16,881 nt of DNA from Eisenbergiella sp963559585. GTDB taxonomy: Bacteria > Bacillota > Clostridia > Lachnospirales > Lachnospiraceae. Of this stretch, positions 6,707-14,173 are shown piece by piece. The position numbers and the translations under genes were made by a program. Every line of letters begins with the position of its first letter. Position 1 is the first letter of the stretch. The stretch covers positions 1-16,881 of the forward strand of contig CAUWLJ010000078.1 in the NCBI GenBank assembly GCA_963559585.1, given 5' to 3'. The notes beneath the pieces were generated by a model. The model was not told where the DNA came from, ran no database searches, and worked only from the letters and a program-made list of their open reading frames with translations.

Positions 6707-7906
6707 CTATGTTGTCTTTCTGTCAGACTGACGGCCCCGGAACCTTCCCATAACAATGAGGGCGGCAATCAGGATCAGGGGGAAAACACAGCCCACCAGC
6801 ATTCCGGCCTGCAGGTTATCGTTTGCATTCTGGGTCACATAGCCTACCAGACTGGGGCCGAATGCTCCTCCCAGATCGCCCGCCATGGCCAGAAGGGCGA
6901 ACATGGCCGTGCCTCCGGCTGGAAACTGTCTGGAGGAAATGCTGATCGTGCCGGGCCACATGATTCCCACGGAAAAGCCGCACAGGATACAGCCGATCAG
7001 GCCGATCATAGGGTTAGCGGACACGGAAGCCAGGACGTAGCAGATCAGGCACAGGGCTCCCGAAGCCATCATGAAGCGTATCAGGTTCATCCTGTCTCCA
7101 TATTTTCCATAGATGACGCGGCTGATCCCCATGGTAATGGCAAACATGCAGGGGCCTGCCAGGTCGCCCGCCGTCTTGGAGAGGCCGATAGCGGATTCCG
7201 CATAAGCGGAGGCCCACTGGGACATGGATAACTCGGAGGCTCCCGCGCAGATCATCAGGACGATAGCCGTCCAGAACAGAGGAATACGGAACAGCCCTCT
7301 GATTCCCATTCCCTCCCCTTCCTCTACCAGATGTTCAATGGGGCAGGTAGCAAAATTATAAATATTGAAAACCGGTATCAAAGCCCAGAGACAGGCCAGC
7401 CATTTCCAGTTGTCGATACCGAAACAGGCAAAGAACAGAGTGGACAGGAGTACCACCCCCACCGAGCCCCAGCAGTAGAACGAGTGCAGGAGGCTCATCA
7501 CTGCATCCTTATGCTCAAAGGGACACGCCTCCACGATAGGGCTGCCCAGCACCTCTATCAGACCGCTTCCCACTGCGTAAATAATGACGCTGATGATAAT
7601 GCCGGCAAACGGGCTGGGCAGAAGCCCCGGCAGGAAAGCCAGCCCTGCCAGCCCCGCCGCAGAGCATACCTCCGAGGCCACAATACTCCTGCGGTATCCG
7701 ATACGGTCCACATAGCGGGCGCAGATCAGATCTACGGTCAGCTGCGTGAGAAAGAAGGTGGTGGGAATCAGCGCAATCATTCCCAGGGAAATGCCGTAAT
7801 CATTGTGGAATTTGAGAAATAAAAGCGGCGCGAAATTTGCGGTGATCGCCTGTGTGATGAAGCCAAGATAACAGGCCAGCAAGGTTTTTTGGTAATTCTT
7901 TTTCAT
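6707..7906 (-). CDS. MFS transporter, probable sugar permease (fucose-permease-like)
   Basis: This is a 399-residue integral membrane protein with about 12 hydrophobic segments and the MFS loop RYVDRIGYRR between helices 2 and 3 (around residue 65). A central hydrophilic loop (CPIEHLVEEGEG) separates the two six-helix halves. The pattern GLIEVLGSPIVEA followed by LLHSFYCWGSVGV resembles the fucose:H+ symporter branch of the MFS, but this is recognition by eye. The predicted role is proton-coupled import of a sugar or small saccharide. The ATG at 7906 is preceded by AGAGGGG; the upstream in-frame extension of 18 residues has no ribosome site. It is the first gene of the unit with DUF5107 and is divergent from the AraC gene, which probably regulates it. 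Confidence 0.88.
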   Translation of the reverse strand: MKKNYQKTLLACYLGFITQAITANFAPLLFLKFHNDYGISLGMIALIPTTFFLTQLTVDLICARYVDRIGYRRSIVASEVCSAAGLAGLAFLPGLLPSPFAGIIISVIIYAVGSGLIEVLGSPIVEACPFEHKDAVMSLLHSFYCWGSVGVVLLSTLFFACFGIDNWKWLACLWALIPVFNIYNFATCPIEHLVEEGEGMGIRGLFRIPLFWTAIVLMICAGASELSMSQWASAYAESAIGLSKTAGDLAGPCMFAITMGISRVIYGKYGDRMNLIRFMMASGALCLICYVLASVSANPMIGLIGCILCGFSVGIMWPGTISISSRQFPAGGTAMFALLAMAGDLGGAFGPSLVGYVTQNANDNLQAGMLVGCVFPLILIAALIVMGRFRGRQSDRKTT

Positions 7907-7986
7907 AATAAAATCTACCCCTCTGTCGTAATGATACAGCCGCCGTTTCTCTGTATGCACCAGGCATGGAAACAGCGAAACTGGAG

Positions 7987-8020
7987 TTGCTGTTCACTGG
8001 CAGCCCGGCAGGCAGCAGCG
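7987..8020. repeat. Operator-like dyad, copy 1 (MFS side)
   Basis: This 34-base stretch matches the copy at 8101-8134. Both share GCTGTTCACTGGCA, then CCGGCA, then CAGCAGC. It sits just downstream of the MFS -10 box, in the MFS leader. The core contains the direct repeat GGCA-N6-GGCA. It is a candidate binding site for the adjacent AraC protein, inferred from placement and repetition. Confidence 0.55.
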
Positions 8021-8031
8021 TGCTGTGTGTC

Positions 8032-8060
8032 ATTATATAACAGAAGCAGAGAAATATCAT
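8032..8060 (-). promoter_or_regulatory. Candidate promoter of the MFS-DUF5107 unit
   Basis: TATAAT (8032-8037) is preceded at 17 bases by ATGATA (8055-8060, four of six) on the minus strand. The weak -35 suits an activator-dependent promoter. The -10 sits in TGTTATATAAT, which is mirrored at the araC promoter. Confidence 0.5.
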
Positions 8061-8083
8061 TACATTATTTCCCCTTTTTGTTA

Positions 8084-8089
8084 TATAAT
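8084..8089 (+). promoter_or_regulatory. Candidate -10 box of the araC-type gene
   Basis: A perfect TATAAT lies within TTGTTATATAAT on the plus strand, mirroring the MFS promoter about 50 bases away. No recognisable -35 is seen 16-18 bases upstream. Confidence 0.4.
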
Positions 8090-8096
8090 ATGGTAA

Positions 8097-8136
8097 AAAG
8101 CTGCTGTTCACTGGCAATCCGGCAAACAGCAGCTTT
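8097..8136. repeat. Operator-like dyad, copy 2 (araC side)
   Basis: A perfect 12-bp inverted repeat (AAAGCTGCTGTT at 8097-8108, its complement at 8125-8136) flanks a 16-base core CACTGGCAATCCGGCA. It repeats the sequence at 7987-8020 and begins 7 bases beyond the araC -10 box, covering the predicted transcription start. It would act as an autoregulatory operator or as a leader hairpin. Confidence 0.6.
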
Positions 8137-8165
8137 CGCGGGCCTGCTGAAAGCTTTGCCCCGCG
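8137..8165 (+). promoter_or_regulatory. Leader hairpin abutting the araC ribosome site
   Basis: CGCGGG (8137-8142) pairs with CCCGCG (8160-8165), and flanking TTTC/GGAAA can extend the stem into the AAAGGG ribosome site at about 8168-8173. It directly follows the operator-like dyad. It could limit translation of the regulator, but this is inferred from base pairing only. Confidence 0.35.
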
Positions 8166-8181
8166 GGAAAGGGCCGGAAAT

Positions 8182-9102
8182 ATGAATACAGGACAAGAAT
8201 ATACCAGGATTGCCACCGATGAAACTTTGAGAGAAACCATACATCATGGAAGCGAGGAATATCCTTTCTGCTATTATCTGGAGGATATCTGGTCCTTTGA
8301 CTTCCACTGTATCGACTGGCACTGGCATCCAGAGGTGGAATTTGTGTTCATGCAGAAGGGCAGGGCAGATATTTTGATTGGAAGCGAACGGTTCCTGCTG
8401 GAGGAAGGCTGCGGCCTGTTCGTCAATTCACAGGTCATCCACCGATATGAATCGGCGGGAAGTGCCATTTGTCCCAATATCGTTTTCTCCCCCATTCTGC
8501 TGGCCGCCGAGGACAGCCTGATCTATCAGAAGTACATACAGCCTGTTCTGGCGTCCTCCATAAGCTGTCAGCTTTATTCCCCCTCCGTTCCCTGGCAGAG
8601 GAGGATACTGGATACACTGCGACAGATATTTGCTTTGCAGGAAGAAAAAGAACCCAGTGAGATCCTCACTCTCCGGCTTCTCCTGAAGATGTGGGGCCTG
8701 CTCTATGACAACACTCGTCTCACAGACAGGCCTCCTCTGTCCCACACTCCGGCACGCACACAGGCTCAACTGCAGATTATGCTGCAGTACATACACAAAA
8801 ATTTTCCCCGCCACATCTCTCTGGAGGAGCTTGCGGAAACGGTTATGCTGAGCAAAAGCAGTGTGCTCCATCTTTTCAACAAATATCTGCATACCTCCCC
8901 CATCAGCTATCTGGTGGATCACAGGCTGAAGCAGGCCGCAAAGCTGCTTGTCCGTACAGAGAACAACATCTCCTTTGTAGCGCAGGAGACAGGCTTCGAG
9001 AATATCGGGTATTTCTGCCGGAAATTCAAGGAGCTGTTTGGAGCAACCCCCACCGAATACAGGAGAAGGGCTTTGGAGGAAAAACATTCTTCTGAGCTGT
9101 GA
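8182..9102 (+). CDS. AraC-family transcriptional regulator with N-terminal cupin domain
   Basis: The 306-residue protein has an N-terminal cupin-like ligand domain (about 30-120; DWHWHPEVEFVFMQKG at 45-60 is typical). A C-terminal pair of helix-turn-helix motifs covers about 213-233 (LEELAETVMLSKSSVLHLFN) and 263-285. The AraC signature GFENIGYFCRKFKELFGATPTEYR covers about 271-294. The family binds sugars or related effectors and activates nearby transport and catabolic genes. It is divergent from the MFS gene, convergent with the GH29 fucosidase (26 bases between stops), and flanked by the repeated dyads. It is therefore most likely the local regulator of the fucoside locus, probably autoregulated. 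The start follows AAAGGG. Confidence 0.92.
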   Translation: MNTGQEYTRIATDETLRETIHHGSEEYPFCYYLEDIWSFDFHCIDWHWHPEVEFVFMQKGRADILIGSERFLLEEGCGLFVNSQVIHRYESAGSAICPNIVFSPILLAAEDSLIYQKYIQPVLASSISCQLYSPSVPWQRRILDTLRQIFALQEEKEPSEILTLRLLLKMWGLLYDNTRLTDRPPLSHTPARTQAQLQIMLQYIHKNFPRHISLEELAETVMLSKSSVLHLFNKYLHTSPISYLVDHRLKQAAKLLVRTENNISFVAQETGFENIGYFCRKFKELFGATPTEYRRRALEEKHSSEL

Positions 9103-9128
9103 ACGCTGTCATGAGCAGGAAGCGGCCC

Positions 9129-10565
9129 TCAGCCAAGCTTCACTGCCAGGCAGTTCGTATACTCCGTGGGAAGGTTTTCCGGCAGCTTCACCACCAGCAC
9201 GCCCTCGTACTGAGTAAAGGCCACTTCGCCAACTCCCAGCAGGCGCACGCTCTCCACCTTTTCCTCAGGCAGCAGAGACTTGATCACCATGGTTTGGCCG
9301 CCTTCCGCCTTCATCATGAACGCATAGAGGGTGTCGCCCTTTTTGGTGAAACGGAAGTCGGAGGAATTCCACTCTGTCTTATCCTCCGTGAAGCCGTATA
9401 TGGTCACTCTGGTATCCCCTTCCCCGAATACTCGGAAGGGCCTGGTTCCATAGACGCCTTCTTCGCATACCGCGAACCACTTCTCCAGCTCCTCCAGAAT
9501 GTAGCGGGCCTCCGCATCAATGGTGCCGTCCGGTCTCTGCAGGACATTCAGAAGCATCACGCCGTTTTTGGAAATAATGTCCACCAGCATTTCAATGATC
9601 TGATCCGGCCTCTTGTAGGTCTGCTTCGCATCATAGAACCAGTTGCCGATGCAGGTATCCGTCTGCCAGGGGAAGGGCTGAACGCCGGGAAGCTGGCTTT
9701 TCTCAATATCCAGCGTTCCCACCCGGTATACGTCAAAGTCTCTGTTTTTCTGGGTATAAACCGCCTGATTGCTTCCGTTCCTTGCAATGGAATCGTTGTA
9801 CAGATAGGATACCGCCTCCAGACCGGCCTCATAGCCTTCTTCCTCAAAAGGCAGGCCGCTGTCGGAATACAGAAGCGCAGGATGGAAGGTGTCTACCAGC
9901 TCCTTCATGGTATCCAGCCAGTATTTCTGGAATGCCTTGCTGCCGGTGAGCCACTGGGTCAGCTTTCCAAAATCCTCGCTCTGAAAATGCTCCTGGTTGG
10001 CGTGATAGAAGTCCGCATACCTGGGATCATTGCCGTCATATGGCACACCCTTGAAGGGGCCGTAGGAATCCGCTCCCTTATTCACATACCACCAGGAAAA
10101 AGACGCCCCAAGATGCTCCGTCAGGCCGAAGGGCATTCCGTACTTGTCTGCCGCAGCCTTCCACTGGGCGCAGATATCCTTTTCCGGCCCGATATTGACG
10201 CTGTTAAAGCGGTTCACCTTTGAATCATAATTGAAGAAATTATCATGGTGCATGGCCTGCGCCACAAAGTATCTGGCCCCGGCCCTGTGATACAGTCCCA
10301 TCAGCTCCTCTGCGTCAAACTTCTCCGCCTTCCAGGGGGCGCAGATGTCCTTGTAGCCGAAAACAGACGGATGGCCGTAGTGCCTCACATGATAATTGTA
10401 CTGCGGGCTTCCCTGGATATACATGTTTCTGGCATACCAGTCCCCGCACATGGGCACGCTCTGCGGCCCCCAGTGGCTCCAGATCCCGAACTTGGCGTCC
10501 TGAAACCATTCGGGATAATCATGCTCCCGCAGAGATTCAAAGGTTGGCTGAAATAATGCTGTCAT
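9129..10565 (-). CDS. Alpha-L-fucosidase, glycoside hydrolase family 29, cytoplasmic
   Basis: The 478-residue protein shows the GH29 pattern: KFGIWSHWGPQSVP (25-38), the AMHHDNF block (104-110), and LLYSDSGLP (231-239), where D235 aligns with the catalytic nucleophile. The later KNGVMLLNV is also characteristic. The acid/base residue cannot be assigned by eye. A C-terminal beta-sandwich (about 370-478) completes the usual architecture. The enzyme releases alpha-L-fucose from fucosylated glycans with retention. There is no signal peptide, so it must act on imported substrate, which fits the MFS permease nearby. The start ATG at 10565 follows AAAGGGG. No clear promoter is visible in the 273-base gap upstream, compatible with activator dependence. 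Confidence 0.92.
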   Translation of the reverse strand: MTALFQPTFESLREHDYPEWFQDAKFGIWSHWGPQSVPMCGDWYARNMYIQGSPQYNYHVRHYGHPSVFGYKDICAPWKAEKFDAEELMGLYHRAGARYFVAQAMHHDNFFNYDSKVNRFNSVNIGPEKDICAQWKAAADKYGMPFGLTEHLGASFSWWYVNKGADSYGPFKGVPYDGNDPRYADFYHANQEHFQSEDFGKLTQWLTGSKAFQKYWLDTMKELVDTFHPALLYSDSGLPFEEEGYEAGLEAVSYLYNDSIARNGSNQAVYTQKNRDFDVYRVGTLDIEKSQLPGVQPFPWQTDTCIGNWFYDAKQTYKRPDQIIEMLVDIISKNGVMLLNVLQRPDGTIDAEARYILEELEKWFAVCEEGVYGTRPFRVFGEGDTRVTIYGFTEDKTEWNSSDFRFTKKGDTLYAFMMKAEGGQTMVIKSLLPEEKVESVRLLGVGEVAFTQYEGVLVVKLPENLPTEYTNCLAVKLG

Positions 10566-10581
10566 AAAGTAACCCCTTTCC

Positions 10582-10626
10582 GGAGCGTGGCCAATGATGA
10601 TCCTTCAGGAAAGTCTGTGACGCTCC
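10582..10626 (-). promoter_or_regulatory. Inverted repeat in the fucosidase leader
   Basis: The 7-bp arms GGAGCGT (10582-10588) and ACGCTCC (10620-10626) could form a hairpin in the fucosidase mRNA leader, ending directly beside its ribosome site. Further upstream the gap holds a TCGCAG-TA-TCGCAG direct repeat (about 10712-10725) and an ATCCGGCA word (10731-10738) shared with the araC-side dyad. These are only hints of regulation. Confidence 0.3.
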
Positions 10627-10768
10627 TGCACAAGCTTCCCTTATACCGCCATTGTAGCAAAGCTTTTCCCCATTTTTTAGTGTAAGAACCGACCTCTTGC
10701 GCCGATAAATGTCGCAGTATCGCAGTTTTGATCCGGCAGGGCTGCATGCAGGAAAATCCCAAAACCAC

Positions 10769-10797
10769 TGGACATCCCCTTTTGATACGGTTACAAT
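10769..10797 (+). promoter_or_regulatory. trpS promoter
   Basis: TGGACA (10769-10774) and TACAAT (10792-10797), each matching five of six consensus bases, are exactly 17 bases apart. Transcription would start about 35 bases before the trpS ATG, too close for a T-box leader. Confidence 0.65.
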
Positions 10798-10838
10798 AGA
10801 ACGAAAGAAAACATACAAGGAACGGGAGACATAAAAGT

Positions 10839-11927
10839 ATGAGCAAGATTATTTTGACAGGAGACCGCCCCACCGGAAAGCTTCATGTAGGGCATTATGT
10901 GGGTTCCCTCCGGCGCAGGGTGGAGCTGCAGAATTCGGGGGAATACGATAAGATTTTCATTATGATCGCAGACGCGCAGGCGCTGACCGACAATGCGGAT
11001 AATCCTGAAAAGGTGCGGCAGAATATTATCGAGGTGGCTCTGGATTATCTGGCCTGCGGGCTCGATCCTGAGAAGTCAAATATTTTCATTCAATCGCAGA
11101 TCCCTCAGCTGTGCGAGCTTTCCTTCTATTATATGAATCTGGTTACGGTATCCAGGCTGCAGAGGAATCCCACGGTAAAGGCGGAGATCCAGATGCGGAA
11201 CTTTGAGACCAGCATCCCGGTAGGCTTTTTCACCTATCCCATCAGCCAGGCGGCGGATATTACCGCGTTCCACGCCACCACGGTTCCCGTGGGCGAGGAT
11301 CAGGCGCCCATGATCGAGCAGACGAAAGAGATTGTGCACAAGTTCAACACGGTATATGGGGAAACCCTCACCGATCCGGTGATGCTGCTTCCCGACAATA
11401 AGGCGTGCCTGCGGCTGCCCGGCATTGACGGACAGGCAAAAATGAGCAAATCCCTTCACAACTGTATTTATCTGTCCGATTCGGAGGAGGAGGTACGGCA
11501 GAAGGTGATGTCCATGTTCACGGATCCCGGTCATCTGCGGGTACAGGATCCGGGTAAGGTGGAGGGCAATCCTGTGTTTATTTATCTGGATGCTTTCTGC
11601 CGGGACGAGCATTTCTCCCGCTATCTGCCTGACTATCAGAATCTGCAGGAGCTGAAGGATCATTATACCAGAGGCGGCCTTGGTGACGTGAAGGTGAAGA
11701 AATTCCTGAACAATGTGATGCAGGAGACGCTGGAGCCCATCCGTCAGAAGCGTAAGGAATGGGAGAAGAAGATCCCTGAGATCTATGAGATCCTCAAAAA
11801 GGGAAGCGAGGTGGCTGAGGCTGAGGCTGCAAAGACACTGGCCGAGGTAAAGCGTGCCATGAAGATCAATTATTTTGAGGACAGCGCTCTGATCGAAGAT
11901 CAGGCGAGGCGGTTTGCCGGGGAATAA
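10839..11927 (+). CDS. trpS: Tryptophanyl-tRNA synthetase
   Basis: This 362-residue class I aminoacyl-tRNA synthetase has the HIGH-type signature HVGH (16-19) within TGDRPTGKLHVGHYVGSL and the KMSKS loop at 201-205. The block VPVGEDQAPMIEQTKEI (149-165) is typical of TrpRS. It charges tRNA-Trp with tryptophan, using ATP, in the cytosol. The length is slightly above the usual ~330 because of a helical C-terminal extension rich in Glu/Lys. The start is supported by GGGAGA upstream. It is monocistronic, with its own promoter and a strong terminator shared with the convergent DUF362 gene. No T-box specifier or AGGGTGG-type antiterminator is seen upstream, unlike many Firmicute trpS genes. Confidence 0.96.
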   Translation: MSKIILTGDRPTGKLHVGHYVGSLRRRVELQNSGEYDKIFIMIADAQALTDNADNPEKVRQNIIEVALDYLACGLDPEKSNIFIQSQIPQLCELSFYYMNLVTVSRLQRNPTVKAEIQMRNFETSIPVGFFTYPISQAADITAFHATTVPVGEDQAPMIEQTKEIVHKFNTVYGETLTDPVMLLPDNKACLRLPGIDGQAKMSKSLHNCIYLSDSEEEVRQKVMSMFTDPGHLRVQDPGKVEGNPVFIYLDAFCRDEHFSRYLPDYQNLQELKDHYTRGGLGDVKVKKFLNNVMQETLEPIRQKRKEWEKKIPEIYEILKKGSEVAEAEAAKTLAEVKRAMKINYFEDSALIEDQARRFAGE

Positions 11928-11977
11928 CGGCCTGCGGCAGGCAATATCCGCAGCCTGCACAGATGCGTATCCACCGA

Positions 11978-12021
11978 AAAAGCCCCTCCCGGTTCACTCA
12001 ACGGAACCGGGAGGGGCTTTT
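11978..12021. terminator. Bidirectional terminator between trpS and the DUF362 gene
   Basis: A perfect 18-bp stem, AAAAGCCCCTCCCGGTTC with its complement (11978-11995 and 12004-12021), has an eight-base loop. The stem ends in A4/T4, so both strands read a GC-rich hairpin followed by Ts. It lies between convergent genes and should stop both transcripts. Confidence 0.9.
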
Positions 12022-12030
12022 GCTCAGGCA

Positions 12031-12102
12031 GCTTGCTGCCTGTGGGCTGCTTGCTGCCTGTGGGCTGCTTGCTGCCTGGGGGCTGCTTGCTGCCTGGGGG
12101 CT
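12031..12102. repeat. 18-bp tandem repeat, four units
   Basis: Four consecutive 18-base units read GCTTGCTGCCTGTGGGCT (12031, 12049) or GCTTGCTGCCTGGGGGCT (12067, 12085), followed by a partial fifth. The T-to-G change is shared by the last two units, suggesting recent duplication of variants. The first unit with its upstream bases makes the perfect dyad CAGGCAGC-TT-GCTGCCTG. The unit length is a multiple of three, so open frames appear on both strands, but none looks real. It is noncoding DNA downstream of both convergent genes. Confidence 0.85.
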
Positions 12103-12167
12103 GCCTGCGCATGAAGGCGCCTGCTGCCCGAAATCCGCCTGCCGCCCGGAAATGCGGCCGGCCTTCA

Positions 12168-13274
12168 TCAGATCTCAATCAGCTCATACTGGTCGCTTCC
12201 CAGGCCGATCTTCAACGCATGTTCAATGCAGGAATGCCAGTTGGTTTCCGGTGCGGAGTCGATGAAATGATCGTGGTGTACATGGGGCATCCGGTCAAGC
12301 TGGCTGCCGCTGATTACAGGCTGTTTGTTGACTGCGTCGGCACAGGCCAGATCCAGCGCCACAGGGTCGAAGGAGGCAAACATTCCCACATCGGGAACAA
12401 TGGGAATATCATTCTCCGCATGGCAGTCGCAGTTGGGGGATACGTCGATCACCAGGCTGATGTGGAAGCAGGGACGCCCTGACACCACCGCCTTGCTGTA
12501 TTCTGCGATCTTGCGGTTCAGAATATCGTTGCTCTCATCTCCGGCGGCGCACACTGCATCCATAGGACAGACACCGATGCAGCGGCCGCAGCCCACACAT
12601 TTGTCATGGTCAATGGAAGCCTTTCCGTCTGTAATGGAGGGCGCGTCGTGGGCGCAGATCTGAATACAGCGGCCGCAGCCTACACAGCGCTCCTGCTCCA
12701 CATGAGGCTTGCCCGCGCTGTGCATTTCCATCTTTCCGGCCCTGGAGCCGCAGCCCATACCGATGTTTTTCAGCGCTCCGCCAAAGCCGGTGGCCTCATG
12801 GCCCTTGAAATGGTTCAAGGTAATGAATACATCCGCATCCATAACGGCTCTGCCGATTTTGGCCTCCTTCACGTACTCTCCGCCCTCCACGGGAACCAGT
12901 ACCTCATCGGTTCCCTTCAGGCCGTCCGCAATGATCACATGGCAGCCGGTGGAAAAGGGAGAGAAGCCGTTCTGGTAAGCCGCGTCCAGGTGATCCAGGG
13001 CGTTCTTCCTGCCGCCCACATACAGGGTGTTGCAGTCGGTGAGAAAAGCCTTACCCCCCAGCTCCTTCACCACCTTCACCACTACGGCCGCATAGTTGGG
13101 GCGCAGAAAGGCCAGATTTCCGGGCTCTCCGAAATGGATCTTGATGGCCGCATACTTGTTCTTGAAATCAATGTTTCCAATTCCCGCCGTTTTGATCAGA
13201 CGCTCCAGCTTCTGAGGCAGATTTTCTGAAAACGAAGTTTTCATACTGGTGTAGTATACCTTTGATTTTTCCAT
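12168..13274 (-). CDS. DUF362 protein with two [4Fe-4S] ferredoxin motifs
   Basis: The 368-residue cytosolic protein has an N-terminal DUF362 domain (about 1-185), with CNTLYVGGRKNA at 81-92 and LNHFKGHEATGFGGALKNIGMGCGSRAGK at about 153-181. A bacterial ferredoxin insert with two CxxCxxCxxxC clusters (197-207 and 226-236, each CVGCGRC) carries two [4Fe-4S] clusters. A C-terminal DUF362 segment contains the CDCHAEND run. The exact reaction is unknown; an electron-transfer or redox maturation role is inferred from the clusters. The ATG at 13274 follows AAAGGAGA. It lies 51 bases after the ZIP transporter gene on the same strand, so the two are probably cotranscribed. Confidence 0.9.
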   Translation of the reverse strand: MEKSKVYYTSMKTSFSENLPQKLERLIKTAGIGNIDFKNKYAAIKIHFGEPGNLAFLRPNYAAVVVKVVKELGGKAFLTDCNTLYVGGRKNALDHLDAAYQNGFSPFSTGCHVIIADGLKGTDEVLVPVEGGEYVKEAKIGRAVMDADVFITLNHFKGHEATGFGGALKNIGMGCGSRAGKMEMHSAGKPHVEQERCVGCGRCIQICAHDAPSITDGKASIDHDKCVGCGRCIGVCPMDAVCAAGDESNDILNRKIAEYSKAVVSGRPCFHISLVIDVSPNCDCHAENDIPIVPDVGMFASFDPVALDLACADAVNKQPVISGSQLDRMPHVHHDHFIDSAPETNWHSCIEHALKIGLGSDQYELIEI

Positions 13275-13325
13275 GCTGTACTCTCCTTTTCATTTGATTT
13301 ATCTGCTGTCAGGCAGAATGAAAAT

Positions 13326-14123
13326 TTATCCTAAAGCCACATCCAGGATCATCATGATCAGGAAGCCTGCCATGACCCCCAGCGTTCCAATATTAGAATG
13401 CTCACCAAGATGTGCCTCCGGTATCAGTTCTTCCACGACGACGTACATCATCGCGCCCGCTGCAAAGCTGAGCAGCCAGGGCATAAAAGGCTGGAGAAGT
13501 CCTGCCGCCAGCACCACCAGGACGCCAAACAAAAGCTCCACAATGCCGGACGCACTTCCCAGAAGGAAGGCCTTCCAGGCAGACATTCCTTCCTGGCGCA
13601 GAGGGAGAGAAATCGCCGCTCCCTCAGGAAAATTCTGAATTCCGATTCCCAGCGCCAGCGCGATGGCGGAAGCCATACCCGCCGCTCCTGTGCCACCCTC
13701 CTGCACCGCCATTGCACAGGATAAACCCACAGCCATACCCTCAGGAATGTTGTGAATCGTAACAGCCATCACCAGAAGGGTGGTCCGCTTCCAGGATGAG
13801 CTGATTCCCTCCGCTTCCTTCTCCCCCGCATGAAGATGGGGAAGAAGCTGATCCATCAAAAGAAGGAACAGGATACCCAGAAGAAAACCGCCTGCGGCGG
13901 GAATCCATCCAATTCCTCCCGCCTCCTCCGCAGCCTCGATAGCAGGGATCAGCAAAGACCAGACGGAAGCCGCAATCATGACGCCAGCCGCAAAACCAAG
14001 AAAAATGCGCTGAACCTTCGTATCAATCTCTCCTCTGAAAAAAAATACCATGGCAGCGCCCAGGGCCGTCATCGCAAACGTGAATCCGGTTCCCCCCGCC
14101 GCCCATAAAAAAGCCTGAGCCAT
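13326..14123 (-). CDS. ZIP-family divalent metal transporter (GufA-like)
   Basis: The 265-residue membrane protein has about eight hydrophobic segments. The two metal-site helices carry HNIPEG (124-129) and QNFPEG (163-168), the signatures of the GufA branch of ZIP. A later EELIPEAH (231-238) and a short cytosolic loop with HLH (96-98) add metal ligands. The expected role is Zn2+ (possibly Fe2+/Mn2+) uptake across the cytoplasmic membrane. The ATG at 14123 follows a perfect AGGAGG. It precedes the DUF362 iron-sulfur protein, which would be consistent with a metal-supply link, though this is inference. Short repeated 17-mers lie upstream. Confidence 0.92.
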   Translation of the reverse strand: MAQAFLWAAGGTGFTFAMTALGAAMVFFFRGEIDTKVQRIFLGFAAGVMIAASVWSLLIPAIEAAEEAGGIGWIPAAGGFLLGILFLLLMDQLLPHLHAGEKEAEGISSSWKRTTLLVMAVTIHNIPEGMAVGLSCAMAVQEGGTGAAGMASAIALALGIGIQNFPEGAAISLPLRQEGMSAWKAFLLGSASGIVELLFGVLVVLAAGLLQPFMPWLLSFAAGAMMYVVVEELIPEAHLGEHSNIGTLGVMAGFLIMMILDVALG

Positions 14124-14173
14124 TACGTATCCTCCTGATCTATTCTATTCTGATTCTGTACAGATGGTTCCCC

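Noticed and set aside
9099..10223. 374-codon open frame antisense to the fucosidase
   Set aside because: It is the reverse-strand shadow of a well-supported GH29 gene, with no family motif and no ribosome site.
11076..11960. 294-codon open frame antisense to trpS
   Set aside because: It is a shadow of the trpS coding sequence and has no recognisable domain.
12031..12102. CRISPR array
   Set aside because: The units are contiguous 18-mers without spacers, and no cas gene is present.
11900..12178. Repeat-rich minus-strand frame (PPGSKQ-type repeats) and the matching plus-strand frame
   Set aside because: They are produced by the 18-bp tandem repeat being a multiple of three and would run through the terminator hairpin. 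No ribosome site is seen.
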